In this document: piece after piece, positions 1 through 10,593 of the stretch
Numbering within the stretch: the stretch's first letter is position 1
How the letters are laid out: every line of letters starts with the position of its first letter
NCBI GenBank assembly: GCA_022414725.1
Contig: CM039467.1
Location: 18,066,620 to 18,130,619 of the forward strand
Source of the DNA: Microglena sp. YARC
Taxonomy: Eukaryota > Chlorophyta > Chlorophyceae > Chlamydomonadales > Chlamydomonadaceae
Length of the DNA: 64,000 nt
Reading direction: 5' to 3'
Made by a program: the position numbers and the translations under genes
Notes under the pieces: generated by a model
Databases searched by the model: none
What the model was told of the DNA's origin: nothing
Seen by the model: the letters and a program-made list of their open reading frames with translations, nothing else

Positions 1-53
1 ACCTCATTACCCAAACCTATGTAGTGCGTCTGTAAGCTGGTATGATGGGAATA

Positions 54-170
54 CCAGTGCAGTTGAAAGCTTTGGGCTTGGCTCAATAGCTGGCTAATGG
101 AGGTAGCTGGCAGCTGCCATGCGTAGCCCCAAAATAAATAGTGCCCCACAGTACTGGGTACGAAATGCTA
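54..170. repeat. Fragment of dispersed MITE-like family 1
   Basis: This stretch resembles the ends of the family seen complete at 18780-18970: it runs through 'agctttgggcttggctcaatagctgg' type sequence in two halves and ends in a 'cgtagccccaaaataaatagtg' type terminus. The same terminus occurs at about 1885-1915 and 5405-5430. It is a short, rearranged copy with no coding content. Confidence 0.5.
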
Positions 171-219
171 CCTCATGGAGTGGGTGTGGCTGTTTGATAG
201 TGCAGTCTCCTAGTCTTTT

Positions 220-335
220 GTGGCGGAGCTCCCCCTTATGGGAGGCGGGAGCCCCTAGGGCCACCCATGTGTCCAAGTGTTTGTGAGTTTGTTTTACGTT
301 CAAAACCTGGGCCTGACTGGCTCCTGGCCCTGAAG
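220..335 (+). repeat. Dispersed repeat family 2, short copy
   Basis: Sequence with 'ggaggcgggagccccta' followed by 'acctgggcctgactggctc'. Related stretches lie at 6240-6440, 8925-9110, 19035-19270 and, inverted, 16525-16700. They share a gcgggag block, a 'cctggc' block and, in the long copies, a terminal 'cgcttgcgacgcg' block. No ORF or terminal inverted repeat is evident. Confidence 0.45.
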
Positions 336-799
336 TACCCACTCGCCCTATGCTAGTCCCCCGTGCTAAGCCTGAACTTACGGTTGTGTACCCGCTATTA
401 CAGTTAAGTAGGCGGGTAGTAGTAGAAGAGGTACGAACGGGTGAGAGGGCGTTCGAGGCGAAGGCGGATGCGGATGGTGACCAGTGGCTTGTTGAACAGC
501 ATGAACACGGAGGGAGCGCAGAAGAGGAGGGAGCGTGGAGGTGGGGACGCCAAGGAACAGAAGAGTGGCGTCGAAAGAGGAGATGATGGCGCAGGTTTGT
601 CAAACTCAGCACTACTGCAATACAAGTCAACCGCAGTTGTACCGAGGCACGTCTCTCCGATGTCCGACAACTCACGATCTTTCTTCTTCGCCCTCCACGC
701 AGAACAGCAACAGCTCCCTCACTTTATCATTGTATCGATTTTGTCAACAGCAACAGCTTAAGATTCTCATTAGACCTAATCTAGTTCGAACTGTTGAAA
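336..799 (+). other. 5' flank of the coatomer epsilon gene
   Basis: About 460 bases with no gene I can support. It must hold the promoter and 5' untranslated region of the gene starting at 800. No TATA element or other conserved promoter motif stands out. The small ORFs here overlap one another on both strands and look random. Confidence 0.35.
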
Positions 800-3700
800 A
801 TGGGTGACGTGCTCTTTCCCGTCCGCAACAACTTCTTCCTCGGAGGATACAACACAGTGATCAATGAGGGATCTGATATCGAGAATCTGTCGGACATGGA
901 AGGTGTAGAGAGGGACATCTTCGTGTACCGCTCCTACATCGCTCTGGGATCATTCGACGTATGTTGCGAATCTCGACGAACATGGAAGCTGCTGTAAATA
1001 GCGAGTGGCCAAAGAGCGTCTCTGAACAATTTGCCCGTTTGTATCCAGATCAATCTGCGAGTCCGAAAGTGAATCCTAAGACTGTTCCTGCTCTCTCTGC
1101 AGCTCGTCATTAGCGAGATCTCTAATTCTGCTGCTACTGGACTGCTGGCTGTGAAGCTTCTGGCGCAGTACCTGTCAGGGAAAAAATCCAAGGTGGGTCA
1201 GACTCCTGCTCTGAAAACCTCATGGCTTCCCATGTATAACCTTCACGCCTGTGCTTGTAAGGATTTTGACAGTCAAATTTTAGGTTGGTTTATCTGGTTA
1301 CTGCTCTGGAGGCAGGCAAGGAAAGAGTGCAGGATGCAAGGCATTTTTGTGTTGTGGGAAGGGATGGGATTTGGGCGGCGGTGGGGTGTGGGGTGTGTGT
1401 GTTGGGGGAAGGCAGACATGTAGGAGGAGATTGATTGATGCAGCAGAGTAGCGTAGCACGATGCAGTCAGAAAACTAAGGCATGCAAGCAAACCACTTTT
1501 CATATTCTCCCCCTTTTAGACAGTCAACGCTGCTATGTACGTCCCGAAGCTCGCTTAGGGCCACTATCACCTGCCTTCATTTTTTGGATCAATATTCAGT
1601 GGTACTGGTGGTTTTCTATTTAGCAATGAATCCACAGGACAGTGCACAGTTGTAGTGGTGCTTAGTCTGATAACGCTCCAAAGCCCCCCTGTGCTGGCCT
1701 GCCGTGCCCGTGCCAGTGTTTCTTTTTTGGACTACGCATGGCAGCTTCCTCTCAGCTCCATTAGCCAGCCACTGGGCCAATTTAAAGCTTTCATCTGCAT
1801 TCAAATGCCCATTGTGTCATCTTTCAGGCACACGAGCTAGCATCAGGTTAGGCCCAAGGACAGGGGAAGGGAGCTGTCTAGAAGCTGCTACTCGTAGCCC
1901 CAAAAAATAAACAGTGGCCCGTGCCCGTGCAGCTCCCACCTCGCATCCCCCCCCATGGCCCTTACCGCCACCCTCCACCAGACGCACACACACATACCGC
2001 CAACACCGCCAATCACACACACACACACAAACACCCACACGCACTCTCACACACACACCACACACCACCGCCATCACACACACACACCACCACCACCATC
2101 ACTGCCACCGCACACACACCATCACCACCGCCACCACACACGCACACACTACCTGCAACCGCACACGCACCACCATCCCCCCCCCCCGCCGCCCATGTCC
2201 CGACCCTGCTCCCTGCCCCTCCTGCTGTGCAGGATGATGCTTTGAGCACCCTAGCAGAGTGGATGGCCGACTCCGCCTGCAACCGCAACCCTACGGTGCT
2301 TCTCATAGCTGGTACCATCTACGCGCATGAAGGCAACTACGTGGAGGCCCTGAAGGCTTGCCATGTTGGACTCAACCTAGAACTGTACGTTGTGTGCGTG
2401 TGCGTGTGCATTTGTGTGTATTTATGTGTAGGGAACGGCTGTGTTAGTTAATATATGTGAATAAATATTATTTGTGAATATTAGTCGGTCAAGCCGTCTC
2501 ATATTAGCAGGATTTCTACTGCCTGTACTTCAAAACGTTTCCACCCTTTTCTGTGCTCTGCGGTTATTTTTCGTTCAGTTTTTGATTTAGATAGCTCAAC
2601 CGAAAGCTCTTGATCTTCTCTTTCACGATAGACAATAAAAAATAACTTTTCCATGAGCTATTTTAAAGAGAATATGATCTATAGATGGATCTGGCCCATT
2701 GTATACTTTTTGTTTTTTACGTTTGGATAGCTTATGTGAAAGGTCTTGATCTCCTCTTTCACAATCTGCAAATAAATTGAATTTCCGACATGCAAATTTT
2801 GTTTAAATGGATTTAAAGTTGGCTTGGGCCAATTGTACCTTGCTTCATGTCTGTAAACATCCAGAGTGGCTGCCTTCACAATCTAGCTCCATTGAAGGCT
2901 TAGTTATTAAATTACTTACCTGGCACCAGCCGGCACAATACAAAAAGTTGATTCGGACAGATTTGGATAATATATTTTGGGGCAATCTAATTTCTAATTC
3001 AAGTTTAATACAATTCTTTCAAACACCAATATTAGTTGTCGTTGCCTGTATATGTGCGTGTATGTGTGTATGTATATGCGTGTCCGTGTGTGTATGTATG
3101 TGTGTGTTTGTGCGTGTGTATGTATGTACATGTGTGTATATGTGCGTGTATGTATGTATACCGGTATGTGCGTGTTAAGATGTATGCGCGTGTGCATATG
3201 CGTGAGTATATGTGGGTGTGGGTGTCAGATAGGGGTCCTGGAGTGATAGCATGTGGCTCGGGGGCACACAGTGGTCGCTGTTTTGTGTGCGGGCTCCCAC
3301 TTCCTGTGTGGAACTCCTTTCACTAAAAAAAAAAAAAAAAAAGAGCACCATGGCATCAAGTGTGGTGGTACTCAAAGCCACTTGTTCGTTACCGTTGATT
3401 ACTGTTACAGTTACAGAACCTTTGCAGAGCTTTCCCCCCCCTACCAGTAGCGATCGCTACCTGGGACACGTCTCCTCTCCCTTGGTGGAGGGAGAGGAGA
3501 CGCGTATGTATAGAAAATGGTCTTATGTTGGGACTCTCAAGGAATGGCTTGACTGCGTACTGGCTCTACCCATTCAGGCCGTATCCTACTTTCTCCCCAG
3601 GTTCTCTCCCATATTGTCAATCCTATCTGCGAAAAAGAAAAATGGTTTTGTCTCCATATTTTCCATCCCATCTTAGAAAAACGAAATTTGATTGTCCCTT

Positions 3701-6700
3701 TATTTCCATCCCATGTTTGAAAAACGAAATTTGATTTTGCATGTGCAGTATGGCTTTGTGCGTCCAGATATACCTCAAGATGGACCGAGCAGACAAGGCT
3801 GAGCAGCAGCTCAAGGTGGGTGCCTGCCTGGTTTTTTTTGTGAGCAACGCGTCGCAAATTGAGTGACTCCGTGCTACCCCAGTGTGACGCGCTGGTTTGG
3901 GGGGCGAGTGTGTGTGTGTGGGGGGGGTGCAATTCTGACTACTTTAGCCAGACCCATGCGTCGCCATGCAGCGACGGAATGACGACGCGTCGCACACAAA
4001 AAACAGTATCAGGAGTGTATGAGGAGGGGGGAGGATGTGGCGATCCAGTGATCTGTTATAAAATATGATTTGAAATGTCCAAATGTAAAAATCATCATAA
4101 AATCAATAGCAAGAAAACACGAAGCATAATGAAGATTCATGTTGATGGAAAACTAAAGAAAATTTGGAGTGGGTGTGAGGAGGTAGGGTATGGGATGGGT
4201 GTTGGTTTGTGGTTGCTTCTGTCAATCTGCTTCGGCATGACCTGCTTCTTGCCTCTCATTCGGTCCATAGTTTTTATTTTCAGCAACATAGCTGCAGCTA
4301 TTAGGCAGCTCCCTGAGCCAGCCACAGGGATAAGCCCCAAGATTTCCACGGTTCTGGACAGCGGATGCTGTCAGCTTCCAGGCACACTAGGTTCCATTAT
4401 CTTAGGCTGACTAGCCAGTCAGGGGACCTGTCTAGAAGCTGCTGCTTTTACTTGACATGAAAACCACTGATTTGGAAGTTGTTCCCAGGGTTTTTTCACT
4501 TGAAGGTGGTACTCGTAGCACTTGTGCTACAATACACCTTGGTGTTTTTGGGGTGCTATGAGGGAGCCTGCTTTTTTTTGCTTTCGCAGACCGCTACTGC
4601 GCCTGAGCTTAGACTACCATGTGACAGCACAGAGGAAAGTTCTCAGCTCATCTACAGCACGCTCAACGTCCCCTCTCCTAGATCAGAAGCATCAACCCAC
4701 CTAACCCCATCCCACCTCCCTCCCCACCCCACCTCCCTCAGCACCCACCCCACCCCACCCCATTGTTTTTGGTGTCAAAAGGCTGCTAGGAGCACCTTGG
4801 CGACACTGGTTCATTTCCTTAGAAAAAAACCTGGTTGTTCCCTCCCCCATGATTAGTCTTGTCAAGTACGAAATCGTGAAGGTATATCGTTTAGATATGT
4901 TGGAATCTTATATCGATAGATGTATCAGATACATTTATCTAATAGATATTCCGTATAGATATATATTATGATGTCATAAGATAATACATACGATACATCA
5001 ATGTATTGTATGATACCGGTATATCGCACGTGAATCTTGTGGGCCAGAATGATATTGACATCCATACAGATGTTCTAACTGTTGTCTCTATTGACAGAAT
5101 GATATCTTGTGGGCCAGAATGATATTGACATCCACACAGATGTTCTAACTGTTGTCTCTCGTGTGTTTGATTGACTGCAGGCCATGGGCACAGATGATGT
5201 CGATGCTAACGTCACGCAGCACCAGCAGTTGTTTTCTTTTCGGCTCTGAGTAGCAGCTTCCAGACAGCTTTCTTGGCTGGCTATTCATCCAAACCTTAAG
5301 CAGTACAGGTGCATGGAAGCAGATATCGTCAGCTTTCCAGTGCACCTGGAATTTTTGGGTTTGGCCCAGTGCCATTCTCAGGGAGCTGCTTAGAAGCTGA
5401 TGCTGGTAGCCAAAAGGAAAACAGTGACAGCACCATAGTGCTACTTTCTAAAACTATTTTCTAGTATCAAAGAAAATGCAGACACTGGTTCATTTCCTTA
5501 GAAAGAACCCTGGTTGTTCTCTTCCCCATGGTCAAAATGTTGGAGTAGTTGGTTGGGGGATGCTGGCCGGCACTTCTTTCCTTAATCCAACTCAACCTTC
5601 TTAACCTAAACCATCTAAACCCTAAAGCACCTGAGACCTGAACCACCCAAACCAAGTGCTTGACCAGCTTCCCCTACCAACTGTTGCCCTCTCATGTTAA
5701 AAGCAAGTTGTGAAAAGAAAAAAAATGCCACCCTACCAATAGAGCTCAGAACCCGAAGACGCTCACACACACATGCTCATGTACCCCCCACCCCACCCCA
5801 ACACACACACGCAAACACCACACACAAACACAACACGGGTTTTACTACTCCAGTTAGACATGTCATTTCCACAGGTCGTGAGTCTGACAGTTAATCTCAT
5901 TTTTGTTGCAACTTCTGACTGCAGGCCATGATCAAAGATGATGACGATGCTACCGTCACACAGCTCGCTCCTACTTGGGTTGATCAGTCAATTCCATAGA
6001 CTTTCCATAGGTCTCGAGTCTGACAGTTAATCCCTTTTTTGTTGCAACTTCTGACTGCAGGCCATGACCAAAGATGATGACGATGCGACCGTCACACAGC
6101 TGGCTACTGCTTGGGTTGGAGTTGCTTTGGTAGGAACATTTTACAACAATTTAATTAATTAAGCCCCCTGTTAGTGCCAGCTTTCTGAAGTCTCTTCTAT
6201 CGTGTGTCTTGTCTTATGCAACTTACCTCTCTTACGTCCGTAGTCCAGCTTTTAAGCTGACACCCCCAGAGTCACCCCGTTGTCCGATTGTCTGTCTGTC
6301 CTTACGTTCCAACTGTAGGCTTGACTGGCCCCTGGCCATGTCGTAAACCCTGGCTTCGATCCGCTGCACTCCATTCTGGTGCCACCTGTCGCTATGATAG
6401 CCGACACTCTCTGCCAATTGCTTCGCCGCTTGCGACGCGCCTAGGACTTGTCTCAACCAGCTAGGGTGCCAAGAATCTTGTTGGCTGTCCCATCTCCAGA
6501 AGCTCTGAAATGCCCAATATGCTGAACTGCTCAAATGTGCTGTAGTCTACTTCTCCCCCCCCCCCCTCCCCCCCCCCTTCCCATCTGTCTCTGCGCTATC
6601 TGTCAACCATGTGAACCAAACGTTGGCATGCCTCACACAAACTTACACACACAAACTCACACTCGCACCATGAACTTACACACGAACGTACACTTACATA

Positions 6701-8560
6701 CAAACTTACACTTACACACACACCCATATACTTGCACACACACACACTTACATGCACACACACACTTACACACAAACTCACACTTATGCATTCACACACA
6801 CACATATACTTGCACACACAAACTAACACACGCAGGGTGGTGCCAAGATTCAGGAAGCTTCCTACATCTATCAGGAACTGGGAGAGAAGTACAACTGGAC
6901 GGTATGTGTTGCAGTACTGTTTTTAATGTACATATGTGCAATGTATATCTATCAGGAACTGGGAGAGAAGTACAACTGGACGGTATGTGTTGCAGTTCTG
7001 TTTTTAATGTACATATATCCAATGTATTCAGTAGGGTAAATGGACACAGAATCGATATTGCGCATCTAATCCCCCCACCACTACCACCACCATGACCCCC
7101 CCCCCCCCCCCATCACCTACCCCTCACTCCCCCCCCCCCCCCCCCCCTCACTCCCCCCCCACCCCTCACCTACCCCCTCATTCTCCACCCCCACCCCCCT
7201 CACCACCCCTCACCACCCCACCCTACCACCACCTCCTCACCTACCCCCTCATTCTTCATCCCCCCCTACCCTCACCCCCCTCTCATTCTGCCACCCTCTC
7301 CCTCCCTGTCCATCCCTTGCGTGCAGCCTGCCTTGTACAATGGGCGTGCCGTGTGCCACATGAAGACGGGAGACTACGAGGAGGCAGAGAGGGACCTGTT
7401 GGAGGCCTTTGGGCGTGATGCTAAGGATCCAGACACCCTGGCCAACCTCATTACTGCTGGTCTCCACCTTGGAAAGAACACAGCTCGCTATGTGACGTAA
7501 GTGGGTTTCAAGGTTAAGTGGTTAAGGGGGGTTCAGGGGTTGTGGTTTGAGAGGGGTGGGGGGTGGGGCCAAGGATTTAGACACCCTGGCCAACCTCATT
7601 ACTGCTGGTCTCCACCTTGGAAAGAACACAGCTCGCTATGTGATGTAAGTGGGTTCCAGGGTTTAGTGGCTTAGGGAGGTTCAGGGGTAGTGGTTTGAGA
7701 GGGGTGTGGTGTATGGGGTGTGGAGCCAAGAATCCAGACACCATGACCAACCTCATTACCGCTGGCCTCCACCTTCGAAAGAACACAGCTCGCTATGTGA
7801 CGTAAGTGGGTTCCAGGGTTAAGTGGTTAAGGGGGGTTCAGGGGTAGTGGTTTGAGAGGGGTGGGGTGTCTGGAGCGTGGGGCCAAGGATTTAGACGCCT
7901 GGCCAATCTCATTACTGCTGGCCATGGCAAGAACACAGCTCGCTTTGTGACGGAAGTGATAAGGATTTATGACATTTTTCCTGGTGCCCTACTGGACTCC
8001 AAATGTGCCCACGGCTTGTCGGGGTCAAGGGACATGCTAAGTTGGTTTGTATTTGCAATTCAAAGCAGGGGTCTTGTACAACATTTCCCCTCCTCCTCCC
8101 GCTTACCCCACCCTCTCCTCTGCCTGTATCACTGTCTCTCTTTCGACCCCCCATAATGCATGAGATGAGATGGACAGCACTTATTTTTCTAAACCACCTG
8201 AACCACCTAGACCCTGAACCACCTGAACCCAAGTGCTGACCAGCTTCCCCCTACCATGGATAAAAGGGTTAGGGATGTCGGTTAAACGATTGTTTGGGAT
8301 TCAGTTCATCAGTGCTTTTTCTTTTTAAGCTCTTCCTAACAGTTGGGCAAGTCCCTTTAGACTATTTGGCCTACCCCTGGACTGTAACAATCATACATAG
8401 GGACGGAAAGTGGGCACCAAGTAGTATAATCTAACCCTACCTTTATCCATGCCATGCCCCTTGCAGTCAGCTCAAGATGTTGGCTCCCAACCACACAGTG
8501 GTGAAGCGCCTGGAAGCTGGGGATGAGTTATTTGAGAGGGCAGCAGCCTCTATGGCTTAA
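800..8560 (+). CDS. COPE: Coatomer subunit epsilon (epsilon-COP), eight exons
   Basis: Structural subunit of the COPI coat, which forms vesicles for retrograde Golgi-to-ER and intra-Golgi transport; epsilon-COP stabilises alpha-COP in the outer coat. Exons that join in frame at GT-AG sites are 800-958, 1103-1192, 2233-2384, 3749-3815, 6061-6129, 6836-6901, 7327-7496 and 8467-8560, giving 288 residues, about the family's usual length. The family signature is seen in order: N-terminal FPVRNNFFLGGYN, then LAEWMADSACNRNPTVLLIA, IYAHEGNYVEAL, QIYLKMDRADKAEQQLKAM, DDDDATVTQLATAWV, GGAKIQEASYIYQELGEKY, YNGRAVCHMKTGDYEEAE and a C-terminal LKMLAPNHTVVKRLEAGDE. These are the TPR-like helical repeats of the family. 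The ATG at 800 was chosen because it opens the conserved N-terminus. Introns are unusually repeat-rich, and pieces of exons 5, 6 and 7 are tandemly duplicated in the adjoining introns. The reading frame itself is intact. Confidence 0.93.
1735..1918. repeat. MITE-like family 1, copy in COPE intron 2
   Basis: Left part 'cagcttcctctcagctcc' and 'agccagccactgggcc'; right end 'gggagctgtctagaagctgc' followed by 'tactcgtagcc' and an A-rich run ending in cagtg. Left and right ends are imperfect inverted repeats, as in the copies at 4270-4450, 5208-5428 and 18780-18970. No coding capacity. Confidence 0.6.
1980..2165. repeat. CA-rich microsatellite in COPE intron 2
   Basis: Impure (CA)n with CCA/CAC interruptions, ending in a C-run just upstream of the exon 3 acceptor at 2232. 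The long ORFs in this stretch (His/Thr/Pro only) are by-products of the repeat. Confidence 0.85.
2590..2795. repeat. Imperfect tandem duplication in COPE intron 3
   Basis: Two related blocks about 145 bp apart share 'gatagct', 'tcttgatct(t/c)ctctttcac' and an A-rich end (about 2590-2655 and 2728-2790). AT-rich, no ORF of note. Confidence 0.5.
3045..3235. repeat. TG/TATG microsatellite in COPE intron 3
   Basis: Impure (TG)n with TATG and CGTG variants. It explains the cysteine/valine-rich ORFs on the + strand and the histidine/threonine-rich ORFs on the - strand. Confidence 0.85.
3268..3345 (+). repeat. Dispersed repeat family 3 copy followed by an A-run
   Basis: The 'cagtggtcgctgttttgtgtg' type core and a following 'aactcctttcac' match the better preserved copies at 15850-15955 (+), 22090-22190 (-) and 30165-30265 (-). 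A run of 18 A residues follows directly, which could be a retroposition tail. Confidence 0.4.
3650..3742. repeat. 59-bp tandem duplication before COPE exon 4
   Basis: 'ttccatcccat' plus 'gaaaaacgaaatttgatt' occurs twice in direct order, ending a few bases before the exon 4 acceptor at 3748. The duplication therefore reaches the 3' splice region but not the exon. Confidence 0.65.
4270..4452. repeat. MITE-like family 1, copy in COPE intron 4
   Basis: Left 'agctgcagctattaggcagc' and right 'ctgtctagaagctgctgc' are inverted repeats. The interior has 'gatgctgtcagcttccagg', shared with 18780-18970 and 5208-5428. Non-coding. Confidence 0.65.
4875..5035. other. AT-rich stretch with GATATATCG-like motifs
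   Basis: Repeated ATA/TAT words including 'gatatatcg' and 'atgatacc' variants. A similar stretch occurs at 17985-18115, in an intron of the second gene. No ORF. Confidence 0.4.
5035..5165. repeat. Tandem duplication of about 68 bp in COPE intron 4
   Basis: Two direct copies of a block beginning 'cttgtgggccagaatgatat' and ending 'gttctaactgttgtctct', at about 5034-5094 and 5103-5160. The second copy leads into an exon-5-like acceptor and exon fragment at 5170-5215. Confidence 0.75.
5208..5430. repeat. MITE-like family 1, copy in COPE intron 4
   Basis: Left end 'cagttgttttcttttcggct' then 'agcagcttcc'; right end 'agaagctgatgctggtagcc' and 'aaaacagtg'. The two ends are inverted repeats over about 40 bp. 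The flanks 'cagcacc' (left) and 'acagcacc' (right) are similar and may be a remnant target duplication. Confidence 0.6.
5580..5690 (+). repeat. CTAAACC-type repeat, shared with 8185-8265
   Basis: Runs of 'ctaaaccatctaaacc', 'gaaccacccaaacc' and 'gaccagcttccccctacca' type words match a second copy near 8185-8265 in COPE intron 7. A short dispersed repeat without coding content. Confidence 0.55.
6240..6445 (+). repeat. Dispersed repeat family 2, copy in COPE intron 5
   Basis: Shares 'gtcgtaaaccctggcttcg', 'ccgctgcact', 'gatagccgacactct' and 'cgcttgcgacgcg' blocks with 8925-9110 and, inverted, with 16525-16700. No ORF. Confidence 0.6.
6640..6835. repeat. CACACTTA-type microsatellite in COPE intron 5
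   Basis: Impure repeats of acacac/ttacac running up to the exon 6 acceptor at 6835. The Thr/His ORFs here are repeat artefacts. Confidence 0.85.
6868..7030 (+). repeat. Tandem duplication of the 3' part of COPE exon 6
   Basis: About 79 bp, comprising the last 34 bases of exon 6 (encoding QELGEKYNWT), its gtatgt donor and the start of intron 6, is repeated immediately downstream at about 6947-7025. The second copy has a donor but no acceptor. Confidence 0.85.
7075..7322. repeat. Extended C-rich polypyrimidine tract in COPE intron 6
   Basis: Nearly pure C/CT/CA with several C-runs, ending at the exon 7 acceptor (7326). It doubles as the polypyrimidine tract of that intron. The proline-rich ORF on + is a product of the composition. 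Confidence 0.75.
7421..7960 (+). repeat. Tandem array of four units from the end of COPE exon 7
   Basis: Units start near 7421, 7569, 7727 and 7882 (periods 148-158 bp). Each carries the exon segment encoding DTLANLITAGLHLGKNTA and, in the first three, a gtaagt donor and G-rich intron sequence. The later units are increasingly diverged: the third has CTTCGAAAG for CTTGGAAAG, and the fourth is truncated with a damaged donor. They lack a pyrimidine-rich acceptor, so they should stay intronic. Confidence 0.85.
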
Positions 8561-8722
8561 AGTGGGATGCTAAAATCGTGATTGTCGGTGCCGATATAGA
8601 ATGCACCAATGGTCTGTGTGTATCTCGTGACAGTAGACCTGCCTAAGGGCGTTGCCACGGAAGTCAGACTGTCGCGTGTATTATTTGCGAGTTATCAAAT
8701 AGGTACCCCTATTTTGTTAGAA

Positions 8723-8741
8723 GTGTAAACCTGTAAACTGT
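8723..8741 (+). terminator. Candidate TGTAA poly(A) signals of COPE
   Basis: Two TGTAAA words within 12 bases, about 165 bases past the stop codon. TGTAA is the usual polyadenylation signal in green algae; that this one is used is inferred from position only. Confidence 0.45.
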
Positions 8742-8924
8742 TAAGTACTATGCCAAACTGCTCTCGAGTAAATCTGGGGACACAAGGGCAGTAGGGGACT
8801 AGTTCAACTCGTGTTCAACTGTTCACTTGCCCGGGAGCTCACCATGATACCTGTTATAAGGTGGGCCATCTGCAGCTCGTGAATTGTATCTGACTGTTAC
8901 ATGGTTATTGAAGATGCCTCCCCT

Positions 8925-9110
8925 TCTGGGGGGCGGGAGCCCAAATGGTCACCGCTTTATTCGTTTGACAACAAGCCAAGTACCCCTGTCTCTAGCTGTC
9001 GTAAACCCTGGCTTTGGTCCGCTGCACTTGATTCTGTTGCAAGCAGTCGCTCCGATAGCCAACACTCCACCAATTTTTCGCGTCAATTGCGATGCGCCTA
9101 GGACGTGTTC
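8925..9110 (+). repeat. Dispersed repeat family 2, copy downstream of COPE
   Basis: Contains 'ggggggcgggagccc', 'gtcgtaaaccctggcttt' and 'ccgctgcacttgattctg', parallel to 6240-6445. Ends at 'gcgatgcgcctaggac'. Confidence 0.6.
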
Positions 9111-9120
9111 TTGAACTTGA

Positions 9121-9172
9121 ACTTGGTTACATAGCTTCAGCCAGCAATTTGGCTGCTAGCCGTCTTCGGCAG
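9121..9172 (-). repeat. Short hairpin repeat (family 4), inverted copy
   Basis: On the - strand it reads gacggc, tagcagccaaattgctggct, gaagc, tatgtaaccaagttcaag. The middle 'cagccaaattgctggctg' is a self-complementary stem-loop. The same roughly 50-bp unit recurs at 15574, 15725, 15785, 16285, 17765 and 52801. Confidence 0.65.
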
Positions 9173-9591
9173 GCTAGGATGCGTTCAACCATGGCCTCAT
9201 CCCCGGGCGTGGATATCCTTTCGAAATTGCCTTTGTTACAGAATTCGAAGAGGAGACGTGTGGATGTTAGCTGGAGATCAGAGATCTCTCTGCTGGAGAT
9301 CAATCCCAAATACGGTCAAGTGTAAACATAATTCTGCAGTGTGGTATATGTGCACCGGTATTCAAGCTCTTGTTGTTGTATTCAAAGGGTTTCGCACCAG
9401 TAAGTAGGAACCCATACACGACCCAAGGCCACCGAGGATTTAGAAAGGAGGAGAAAACTCGACACTCAAACAAGTTGTGTGGAGTCTCCTGCCCTAGAAT
9501 GTATGTTTAAAAAATAAAAATTGCTACAAGTTTCCATACTAACCGTCTTCAAAATACAAGACCTGCCCCCGTGCGGTAGCCACGGTGATCT
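9173..9591. other. Intergenic, no gene seen
   Basis: About 420 bases without a supportable gene or repeat match. Short ORFs have no recognisable features. Confidence 0.3.
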
Positions 9592-9659
9592 GTTATATTC
9601 GGTAGTGCACCATTGGGACATCTGATCAGATGTCCCAATGGTGCACTACCGAATATAAC
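9592..9659. repeat. Perfect 68-bp palindrome
   Basis: Two uninterrupted 34-base arms meet at TGATCA. Left arm starts gttatattcggtagtg; the right arm is its exact reverse complement, with no spacer. It can extrude as a cruciform or, as RNA, fold into a perfect hairpin. Confidence 0.95.
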
Positions 9660-10360
9660 ATAACGTATATTCCAAGGGCGTTACCCAGAGGTTCCCACGC
9701 TGGGATTAAACTTAGTACTGATCAAGATTCCGTGGTCACTACACTCGGCCGCAGTCCAGCCCACCCAAGACATCGTTGGAGTTACCGAGGCTCGAACCTG
9801 ACAATCGATATGGGAGTGTGACAAGGGAATGTACCTAACAACAAGAAGCACACCTGACGGTCATTGGGTGTCTAGGTCATCAGTATGGAGTACTCAAATA
9901 TAGTGTTCAAACTTTCGAAGTTATATACTGTACCGGTACCCGAATATGGGTACACGATGACGAGAATGTGCGTCCACACTCCTACAGGACTAAATTACCA
10001 GTCCGAGTACCAAAGTGCTGAGTCGGGGTATCGTACATAGGCTGGTTCAAAACGTACGTGTTTGCTTGGCAAAGTCCGAAAACCCGCACACTCGCACAGT
10101 AACCGGATCCGGGTAGGACAGTTGCCTCAGAGTTTCTTGTGGGAGAACAGCAGTACTACTGTTTTGACTGCGGTCACGATTTCCCCCCAAAATCAGTACC
10201 GCAGTTGTGGCTTGTTGTGTTTTTCTGCTGTCAGATCGCACTTCGTTTATTTTTTCAGCGGTCAGATCTGGACACCTAATAATGCATACCCCGGGAGGAG
10301 AACGATGATTACCCAGAGGTTCCACTAGTCCACTGCCAAGCACGCTCTCGGCTATAGTCT
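9660..10360. other. Non-coding region between palindrome and Copia element D
   Basis: Holds 'acttagtactgatcaagat' at about 9708, repeated at 14087 on the other side of element D, and 'ttacccagaggttcc' twice (9681, 10310). It also has a B-box-like GGTTCGAGCC on the - strand (9789-9798) and 'gcggtcagatc' words shared with 15130-15260. No gene. Confidence 0.4.
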
Positions 10361-10365
10361 TAATA

Positions 10366-10593
10366 TGTTAATGTAAGATTGTTACAACGGCATAGGCTCG
10401 ATAGAGGAGAAGATGCTATTAAGCGCAACAGGCGCAATCATATAGAATAGAGATGTGTACTGCAGGGTACTGCAGTCACGTGCAGGCCACAGCTAGCCTG
10501 TGGCCTGGCGGCAGGCAACACGGTACCAGGAGGGAAAGGTATCGGTGTGCATTATGCCGACTCAGAGACTGATATATAAATCAGTCAATAACA
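10366..10593 (-). repeat. 3' LTR of Copia element D
   Basis: Ends tgt...ataaca on +. The adjacent tcccccc on the inner side reads as the G/A-rich polypurine tract on the coding strand. It matches 13846-14073 almost exactly. Confidence 0.9.

Larger units (their letters stand above)
5163..6129 (+). repeat. Three copies of COPE exon 5 and its acceptor
   Basis: The real exon is 6061-6129. Upstream copies of 'gactgcag' plus the exon start (encoding AMxxDD.DA.VTQ) occur at about 5172-5220 and 5916-5985. The 5916 copy includes about 45 bp of the preceding intron and stays similar through TWV, then diverges before a donor site. The first copy diverges after VTQ. Only the 6061 copy ends in an in-frame gtagga donor. 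The echoes retain acceptors and could be spliced by mistake, but would truncate the protein. Confidence 0.8.

Noticed and set aside
1914..2318. Long His/Thr/Pro and Val/Cys ORFs over microsatellites
   Set aside because: Composition follows the CA repeat; COPE exon 3 uses only the last part in one frame.
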